A stretch of DNA of 64,000 bases from Austropuccinia psidii (Eukaryota; Basidiomycota; Pucciniomycetes; Pucciniales; Sphaerophragmiaceae), in NCBI GenBank assembly GCA_023105745.1, contig JALGQZ010000004.1, forward strand, positions 61,187,112-61,251,111, in the 5' to 3' direction. The translations under genes and the position numbers were made by a program. Shown here one piece after another: positions 57,174 to 64,000 of the stretch. The notes beneath the pieces are model-generated. The model made no database searches. It was not told where the DNA came from and was given only the letters and a program-made list of their open reading frames with translations. Each line of letters opens with the position of its first letter. Position 1 is the stretch's first letter.

Positions 57174-59414
57174 CTAAAACGGGTCAATCCTGGTTGTGAG
57201 TTTAGCTGACCTGGGTACCGTCAAGGTGACCTCATCACTTGAACCAAGACCGCGTTTCGCCACCCAGGCATCACCAAAGTCTAATACTAAGCATTGTGCA
57301 AATTCAAATCTAAGAGGTACAGTGGGGTTAAAAGACTCTGATGAGAAGAAACTTTTATTCAGTAAATTACATATATACTTATTAGTACGTAGCCACACTG
57401 GCTCCACTAGATTTTTACCCTCTGAAAGTTTTGCGGAAATGTCAATTAGTGATAAAGCCCCTTTAACTGAGCTTGTTCTCCAGTCATCTGAGCATACCAT
57501 CAAACCACGAACCCCCGCCGCACAGAATGCCGCTAATATACCATAGCAAATTCGATTTATTCCGAGATTCTTGTGACACGCCAAAAGATCTTTGATGGCC
57601 TCATTTTTTTTTGAGTTCGTGAGTTTGCCTTTGATGCCATTAACTTCGACCTTTGTATGTGCACGTACCATGTTGTACGCAATCATCAAATGGATAACTG
57701 TATCCATTAGATCCTCCAGGTTCTTGTGCGGCTTTGTGGATATCTCATTGTCAGCCCCGCCACCTTCAATGCTGAGTTGGGTTGCACGTTGCTTCGATTT
57801 ACTCAAGCAGGAGGCAAGGTATTCAACTGCTCCCCGTTCGAGTCCAAGAGGATCGGTCGAATTTGATGTTGGTGCAACATATGGTTTGGGTGCAATCACA
57901 TCGTATGAGACTAAACTAATGGATTCAAACATAACATTTGCCCAAAAATGTTTAACTGGATTCGCGGGGTAAAGAAGGCTCTGGACCATTTTGAAGAAGG
58001 AGTGTTCAGATTTGGGGAGATTATCGGGAGGTTTAGCTGATTCCTTCATCAATTTGAGATTCCAAATGTTGTAATCAAAAAACGCTTCTGTTTCAGTTGG
58101 CTTAAAAAAATCTAACCCTGTATATTGCAATTTATATCACCAGTCAACAGCCAATAATCAAGTATCATGCACAAAGATAAAAAAAAACTCACCTGCCATC
58201 TCAAGGTCCTGCAGCCAAGCCGACATTTTAAGATCTCGGTTACTGATCACCTTAATACCAACGGGCAGGAATGTATGAGCATCCTTTGTTGGTAAATTGT
58301 CCCATCTATTTTTGTAAATCCTATTGATATTATCAAGCCCCCTTTTCCATGATTGTTGAGAAATATTGGAATGATAATTCAAAATGCCTGCAAACTCTTC
58401 CATGCGGGATAAAAATATTCCTTGAAAATTTGCAGCGGATGACACTTTGGGCTCAGCGTCGGGAATTATATCAGTCATATCTCGTCCCATTGTATCATGT
58501 TTAATTGTTTCCCTTTCTTGAGGGGCTTGAATATTCCGAGGAGAGGCGGGAGGGGTTGCATCATGCATTGTTTCATTGGGTATTGGGGGGCTTTCAGTAT
58601 GTGGAGCTTCAGCATGGATTGTTTCATTGAGTATGGGGGGGGTTCAGTATGCGGAGGTTCATTATCAATATCGTCCCCTTCAACATTGATCATTTCATCA
58701 CCTTGATCCCGGGAATCCTTTGCGGCTTCAAAGGTACGGCGTTTTTTGTTGGTTTTTTTGGTTGCATGTATATTTGGTCTTTTTCCTAATCCTTTGCCTG
58801 GAAATCCAATTACGACTCGAGATCTTTCAGGTAGAGATTCTCCCACCTCCACACCTGCCCATATATTGTAAGCAGCTATTTTTATCAACTTTGTTTTGAA
58901 TTAGTAATGGACTTACGGTTCAAATCCATTTTGAGCAGGCTCATGGCTTCAGCAATCTTTTGACGCACATAATCAGGAATTTTACTATCATTTTGGATTT
59001 TCTCGAGCCTTGGGATTGTTTGAGCAATGTTGGAGACAAATTGTTCCTTGGATATAATTTCCACCTCCCCACTGAAAATTACATCATCTTGCCCATCATC
59101 TTCTGTCGGTGCACAAGGTTCAACAGTCTTTTCCTTCTCATAAGTTTTAAAATTCGGTTTCTGAGAGCTTGGAGGTTGACCTGAAATAAAGGCTATGACA
59201 CAATATCAGGTTTTGAGAGATTAGAAACACTCAAGATGGATGTATACTCACATTCTGGAAGAACTGGTGGATCTTGATTATCTTCATGTGACTGGCTCTC
59301 TGCTTCAATGCCTAATTCACGACTACTGGCCATATCAGATATTTCACTTCCACTCTCTGGGGCTGAAGTTGGTCGTTCATTAAATTCCGTTGAATTTCCC
59401 GGGGTTTGGGCCAT
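57174..59414 (-). pseudogene. Unrecognised four-exon gene with a frameshift in exon 3
   Basis: Minus-strand exons 59414-59252, 59180-58917, 58854-58193 and 58117-57174. Introns of 62-75 nt have GTGAGT or GTAAGT donors and CAG acceptors. The junctions read VLPEC-QPPSSQ, DLNR-VEVGES and EMAG-LDFFKP. About 680 residues: acidic, Ser-rich N-terminus; a Lys/Arg-rich stretch (RPNIHATKKTNKKRR) that could be a nuclear signal; then a globular C-terminal 320 residues. Exon 3 is one base out of frame, most simply at the G-run at 58634-58643, inside a duplicated NETIHAEAPHTES / NETMHDATP-type repeat. That is either a real mutation or a homopolymer error. No known domain recognised. Confidence 0.65.
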
Positions 59415-59930
59415 CGCGGAGGTAGTTGAGTAAGCAAATAGATGGTGACGAGTTGATTGATAACTAGGTGGAAGTAAAATAATCGCATTTGCAAAATGCA
59501 ATTTGGCGGGAAATTGAAGGAGGCGATGTTTTGCAAATTATTTCATATCATGCAAATGAAATCACTTCCCTGTGAGACATTGAATAAAGTTGACTAGTGA
59601 GAAACCTACTAAAGTCAACTTTTGAACTATTGAACGCTCATGAGGTAAGGACTAAGCAAAGTGTTCCATTTGAATGATATGAAATAAAATGATTTTGTCG
59701 GCGAAAAAGGAGACACAATTCTTGTCTTAAATAGTCCACTTATTAGGTTTTAATTTGCGAGTCTCATGATTTAAACCCTAACCACAACATTGTGAATATA
59801 CTGACCAATTTCCCCTGAGGTCCTGTTGGCAGAGAAGGCCACTCAGCATATTTCGGCGATGGCGTCCATTGTGTATGCCAACAAGCCACCGTACACTATG
59901 GATGTAGTACGGAAGCGTAAGGATGGTAAG
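59415..59930. other. 5' flank of the unrecognised gene
   Basis: Contains the presumed promoter region (minus strand). No TATA box is clear, and no other gene is seen. Confidence 0.4.
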
Positions 59931-60412
59931 CGGCGTTGGAGGCATGTCGGGAGGGTACCTACTAGGCAAGCGTAAGGATCGTAAGCAGTGTTGGGAGCAT
60001 GTCGGGAGGGCACTTCATGAGCGTAAGGATGGTGAGCAGTGTCGGGAGTATGTCGGGAGGGCACTCCGCAAGCGTAAGGATCGTAAGCAGTGTCGGGAGC
60101 ATGTCGGGAGGGCACTTCATGAGCGTAAGGATCGTAAGCAGTGTCGGGAGTATGTCGGGAGGGCACTCCGTGAGCGTAAGGATGGTGAGCAGTGTCGGGA
60201 GCATGGCGGGAGGGCACTTCATGAGCGTAAGGATTGTAAGCAGTGTCGGGAGCATGTTGGGAGGGCACTGCGCGAGCATAATGATCGTAAGCAGCGTCGG
60301 GAGCATGTCAGGAGGGCACTGTGCGAGCGTAAGGATTGTAACCAGTGTCGGGAGCATGTCGGGAGGGCACTACACAAGCGTAAGGATGGTAAGGGTGGGG
60401 GTGTGAAAGCGT
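59931..60412. repeat. Minisatellite, 51-bp units
   Basis: Nine to ten copies of a unit containing AGCAGTGTCGGGAGCATGTC, GGGAGGGCACT and GAGCGTAAGGATCGTAAG. The period is exactly 51 bp over most of the array (one unit is 50). Because 51 is a multiple of three, several frames stay open on both strands; these are not genes. Confidence 0.93.
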
Positions 60413-60747
60413 AAGGAGTGTTGAGGACGGAGATGAGGGGGCAGGCAGTGTCAGAGTCTCATCTGGAGGGTGGTGCGGGCGCGTAAGCATGCTAAGCGTC
60501 GGGGAGGCAGAAGCTATTAGGTGAAATTACCCGAACGTTGCGAATAGTGTTGAAACGGGTTTGGGCTTTGAGTGACATTCTCATGTGACACATGTGACGA
60601 TTGACGTTGTCTTGACGCTGACGTGACGTGACCCACTAAATCCAGTGACTATAAAGTGACACTAACGAGACTGAAGCAAGATTTTATACTGACCGCGGTG
60701 CGACGTGAAGTCAATCGCCGACGATTGACGCAAGATTCGCCCTGGTG
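60413..60747. other. Junction flank with TGACG-rich sequence
   Basis: No gene. TGACG/CGTCA words cluster at 60590-60730, including TGACGTGACGTGACCC and an inverted repeat around CGTCAATCG / CGATTGACG (60708-60730). Ends with CCTGGTG at 60741-60747, where the retroelement gag begins. Confidence 0.5.
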
Positions 60748-61959
60748 AGTCCTGCCTTTGACAGCATGCTCTAAGTCACCCCCACATTGTCTCAGAATTT
60801 TTCTATGGATCATAAATTCTGACATGTCAGGATATAATGCTGTTAATCTGTCCTTTTGTTGGCAAAACCATGGTAAAGCTTTGTCTTTATCAGCAATAAA
60901 TTTGGCAGATTCAAAGGCTGTTTCAACTTTAAACCTCCAAGCATCATTTGCCCATATCTTGATGATTTGGCTTTTCCACCAAGTCCAACTCTGGTGTCCA
61001 TGTGCTTGTCTTATTTTGATGTACCATCTGTGAGCTGATCTGGTAAACAAGGTGTTAAACCTGGCTGTTACCAATCTGTCTGGTAATTCAAAATCCTCTT
61101 TGATCATTTCAATACCTCTAATGAATTCCATATGGTCATACTCTCCTTCACCACTGAAGTGAGGCCATTCTTTGAGTTTTGGAACTTCTTTCAAGAGGGC
61201 TTGGCCCATTGATGGCTCCAAGTTATGAAAAGAAGTGGATAATTCATTTTTTAATTGTGAATTATCAGGATCCAATACTTGTGGATTTGGAATTCTTGTG
61301 CCCTCATTTTGATTTAGAGGTGTAGACATTCTTGGTAAGGTGTTTAGTATTTGTTCAATGTCATTCATTTTACTGTTGCTACACCTTTGGGAATTTCTGT
61401 ATTCATGTTGGAAGCTTTGTATTAAATTTATTACTTCAATTTTATACATGTCTTCCTTATGTGTCAGTTCTTGCCATAACTCTGTCTGTCTTGTATTATC
61501 AGCAGTGATTTGATTCAATTTCATTGATAATTTTGATACTTCTTCTTGTGAAGCATCAAAACACTTTTTCAAGGCAATGGTATATGTCTTTACTTCAGTA
61601 AATGAACTTGAAATGTCATCAAGGACTTTCTTGTTGTCTGTTTTGATAATATTTATGGCTTGTTTAATTCTTGTTTCAATTATGTCATCAATATTGAATT
61701 TAGAATATTTATCTGTTAATTCTTTAATAATGGCAGATTGTTCATTTATTTTATTGTTAGAAGAATTATCATTATTGGAATTTTTAATTGTTCTTAAAAC
61801 TTTTTCAAAACACATAAGTGTTTCATTAATTTGGCACAGACTCAGGTTGTTTGTTTTAATGTTGTTACAAATGATTTCATTTTTATCAGAAAGATGTTTT
61901 TCCATGTCATTTATAGCATTATACAATTCTGGGATGGAATCAAATATGTCAGAAATCAT
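60748..61959 (-). pseudogene. gag: B-family ORF2: gag N-terminus and capsid, truncated
   Basis: Starts with ATG at 61959 in an ATGA that overlaps the ORF1 stop. Coiled N-terminal region with none of the stops seen in element B (Tyr at DKYSKF, Glu at HNLEPS), then the capsid (KEWPHFSGEGEYDHMEF...LTALYPDMSEFMIHRK). Homology to B ends after DLEHAVKGRT at 60748; the zinc knuckle and everything downstream are missing. Confidence 0.9.
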
Positions 61960-62866
61960 TTCTGGAACCTTAATCTGGCTTCCTCCTTCTTCTGTAATTC
62001 CATCATGGTTCTGGCCATCTGAAATACATTTTCCATGGCATCCTGCTGAATCTTTGGGATTCTTTAGCCCTGGCTGTAAGGTTTTGGGGCTGGTGCCTTC
62101 CCTTTGCCCTTGTTTCGAGTTTGTGGCTGCTTTTCACGTTGGAATTGCTGCTGCTGGCCATTGGGGCTGTTTTTGGCACTGGTTTGGGTGGTGGAGGGTT
62201 GTTTTTCCTCCATTCTAGTGTTAAAAGCATCATGTTTTTCTTCTCCATCAATGGATGCCATCCATTGAGCAATTTGTAAGTGTTGGGATGGGCCAAGAAT
62301 TTTCTTACTGTCAGGTAAGAATTAATGCAATTCTTCCACAGGTCTGCAAGGATCTGGTACTCCTTGAATTGAAGTGCATTGTTGTATGCACTGTGGCTGG
62401 CTTTGTATATGTCCACAGAGCCTTGTTGTGGCGGTGTCAGCTCTTTTTGAAGGTAAAATAGTATTATCAGCTTCAGAATGACCCATTTTAGTTTTTTGGA
62501 AGTCATCAACTGACCCTTTTCCTTCTGTACCTGATTGCCCTCTGCCATAATCACGTCTATTACCTTTTTGGGAGCTGCTCGAGGGGTTATAGCTGGCTCC
62601 TGATCTGGTTGAAGGCATAATTATGGTTAAAAAGGCTTAAAATAGTATTTTTACATGAAAAAACTTACTATTAGCCAAATTCGTAGCTTTCTGAAGGGTA
62701 TTACTTATGTCCAAGTGAATCAATTCAGAAGATATTGGTTCAGGTTGGTTATTTTGAGTCACAATAACAGTACTATTATGATCAGAATTAACAGTACTGG
62801 CAGGGATAATGCTGGTTACTGTTGAGGCTGTTTCAATGTTTTCTTGTCTTACCACATTGTCAGACA
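61956..62866 (-). pseudogene. B-family ORF1 with intron, frameshifted near its end
   Basis: Exon 1 62866-62669, intron 62668-62605 (64 nt, GTAAGT...CAG, minus strand), exon 2 62604-61956. Splicing joins LANS directly to QEPAITPRAAPKK in frame, and there is no internal stop where B has TAG. A frameshift near 62065 disrupts the YSQGYKIPK tail found in B. The first exon has no ATG (GTG where B has ATG), so the start may lie in a spliced leader exon. The stop TGA overlaps the gag ATG. Confidence 0.68.
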
Positions 62867-63090
62867 CTGAAATTAATAAAAAAGCCAATTAATTAAGTAA
62901 AAAAAAGGTTATTTCAAAAAAAGAAATAAAATATAAGCCTCACTTATAATATGAAGAAGAATTATTTTTTATGGATTTTTTGAATTATAAGTATTTTTTA
63001 TATGTTTTTAAATTTTTCAATATAAGAAAAAAGATTTAAAAAGAGTAAAAAAATATGTCACAGGTAAAATATCACGGCTGGGCCCCCAAA
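62867..63090 (-). other. Leader and primer-binding site of the composite element
   Basis: TGGGGGCCCAGCC on the minus strand at 63088-63076, two bases from the LTR. T-rich leader ends AATTTCAG at 62867, an acceptor-like motif shared with element B. Confidence 0.65.
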
Positions 63091-64000
63091 TGTAAGGTGT
63101 GGATATGAAACTTTGATTAAAAATCAAGTACTTTTCCTGTCCTCAAAATTTGTATAAGGTAAAATTCAGTTAAAAATGATATGAAATATTATTTTGATAA
63201 GAAAACACACCAATTTTATTGTTTATAACTTTATTAGTATAAAACAACAATATTATAAAGATTTATTGTTTTACCAACAATAAAAATTTATCCAAAAAAT
63301 ACTCTACAAGAGATATTTTACGGCTACAAAAGAAATTTCTTCAAGAGCAATTTCAATTGGAATTAATTGAGCAAAGAACTGCAAGAAATTAATTAAAAAA
63401 CAAAGTCTTTAAAAGAATATTAATGAGAAAACATGCCCAAAAGTGACCAGAGTGAATTTGGAAACAAAGTGACAAAGTTTACAGTGATGAAAGATGCTTT
63501 AATTCACTTTTGGGGTGGTTCAGGGGTAAAAATGATTATAAGAGTTACAAACAATGATTATAATTATTTTTTCAAGTGGTTAAAAGGATTAAAATGATTT
63601 AAAAATGGTGTTTGGAATCTTTGATTGATTGGTTTAACAGTGTTTAAACTAATTAATAAAAGGAAAAGATTCTAACATGAAGAGAAAAGTGGGGCAAAGA
63701 AGGCATTCTTTTATAGCCATCAATTCTCTTACTCCAAAAGCAAAATTTACTCTTGTAAGTCGTGAGAAACAGTCTGACAACAGAAAAGCCAATTATGGCA
63801 TCATTGAACCCTAGTTTAGACCAAAAAGGGGTGGTTTAAGCCATTTTTAGCCATTTTAGACCCTTAAATCAGCCATTACTATAGCAATACCAGGCCTAGA
63901 GCCTTCAAAACACGTCAGAATGTGTGTCAGAGGCATAGAAACCAGCTAAAACTGTTTTTACTATGATTGTTTTATCTTAAGGGTAGTTTTACCCTCTTGG
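63091..64000 (-). repeat. B-family LTR (5' LTR of the composite), cut by the window end
   Basis: On the minus strand the LTR ends CACACCTTACA at 63091. 910 bp are visible of an expected ~1.83 kb. TATAAAAG at 63715-63708 (minus). Confidence 0.9.

Larger units (their letters stand above)
45426..64000 (-). mobile_element. B-family element split around 12.4 kb of other DNA (composite, truncated by the window)
   Basis: Minus-strand 3' LTR and pol tail at the left, and 5' LTR, ORF1 and gag start at the right, in the order and strand of a single element. The two LTRs share variants absent from both element B LTRs, for example GCAAGAAATTAATTAAA (45715 and 63380 regions) and AACAATGATTATAAT (45890 and 63550 regions). 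The middle of the element, from gag after the capsid core to the integrase before PPGGDRR, is missing. The left flank pentamer is CTTAC (45421-45425); the right end is off the window. Confidence 0.65.

Noticed and set aside
59931..60412. CRISPR-like array
   Set aside because: Units are contiguous tandem repeats without unique spacers, and the genome is eukaryotic.
59843..60414. ORFs of 131-163 codons on both strands
   Set aside because: They arise from a 51-bp minisatellite whose period is a multiple of three, so any stop-free unit stays open.
48362..60747. A single intact DNA transposon (for example a Helitron or a KDZ-type element) spanning the segment
   Set aside because: No transposase, Rep/helicase of Helitron type, or terminal inverted repeats were seen; the SNF2 gene is a fragment cut at the edge.
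1..64000. tRNA, rRNA or other structured RNA genes
   Set aside because: No cloverleaf-like or rRNA-like sequence was recognised on either strand by eye; a covariance-model scan would be needed to exclude them.

Overview
The window is eukaryotic, AT-rich and dominated by transposable elements. Short GT-AG introns of about 60-100 nt, a Zn2Cys6 cluster protein, a fungal TET/JBP-like 2OG-Fe(II) oxygenase and chromodomain-bearing Ty3/Gypsy retrotransposons point to a basidiomycete. Several predicted proteins resemble, from memory, multicopy hypothetical proteins of the myrtle rust fungus Austropuccinia psidii. A rust (Pucciniales) is therefore my best guess; no search was run.

Layout. 1-12211: two old copies of Ty3/Gypsy family A in opposite orientation. 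The plus-strand copy supplies pol and an LTR (1-4090). The minus-strand copy supplies LTR, ORF1, gag and pol (12211 down to about 4149) and carries a 2.0-kb solo LTR (6002-8026). 12212-13039: remnant of an older LTR element. 13040-44505: plus-strand element B (about 10 kb after removing insertions). Its gag-pol frame is split by element C (16728-26218, minus, TSD GCCAA), element D (26944-36832, minus, TSD AAAAG) and a second solo LTR (38550-40573, TSD GAAGC). C looks intact and young: its LTRs differ by one substitution by eye. D is defective. 44506-45425: a 920-bp spacer. 45426-64000: a minus-strand B-family element in two pieces, with its 3' LTR and pol tail at 45426-48361 and its gag, ORF1 and 5' LTR at 60748-64000. 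Between the pieces lie 12.4 kb of non-retroviral DNA holding a truncated SNF2 helicase gene, a Zn2Cys6 gene, a TET-like oxygenase gene, an unrecognised four-exon gene, two minisatellites and a tandem promoter-like repeat.

How it works together. C and D seem to be self-primed chromoviruses. Fourteen nt inside the LTR are exactly complementary to the 14 nt beside the LTR, and the one base that differs between C and D is compensated on the other side. Both have a GGGAAAA heptamer for -1 frameshifting from gag to pol. The A and B families use a different plan: a TGG-type primer-binding site in B, an extra ORF1 with an intron upstream of gag-pol, and an ORF1 stop overlapping the next start (TAATG in A, ATGA in B and its relative). 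The most unusual feature is the B-family element split around 12.4 kb of intron-containing genes.
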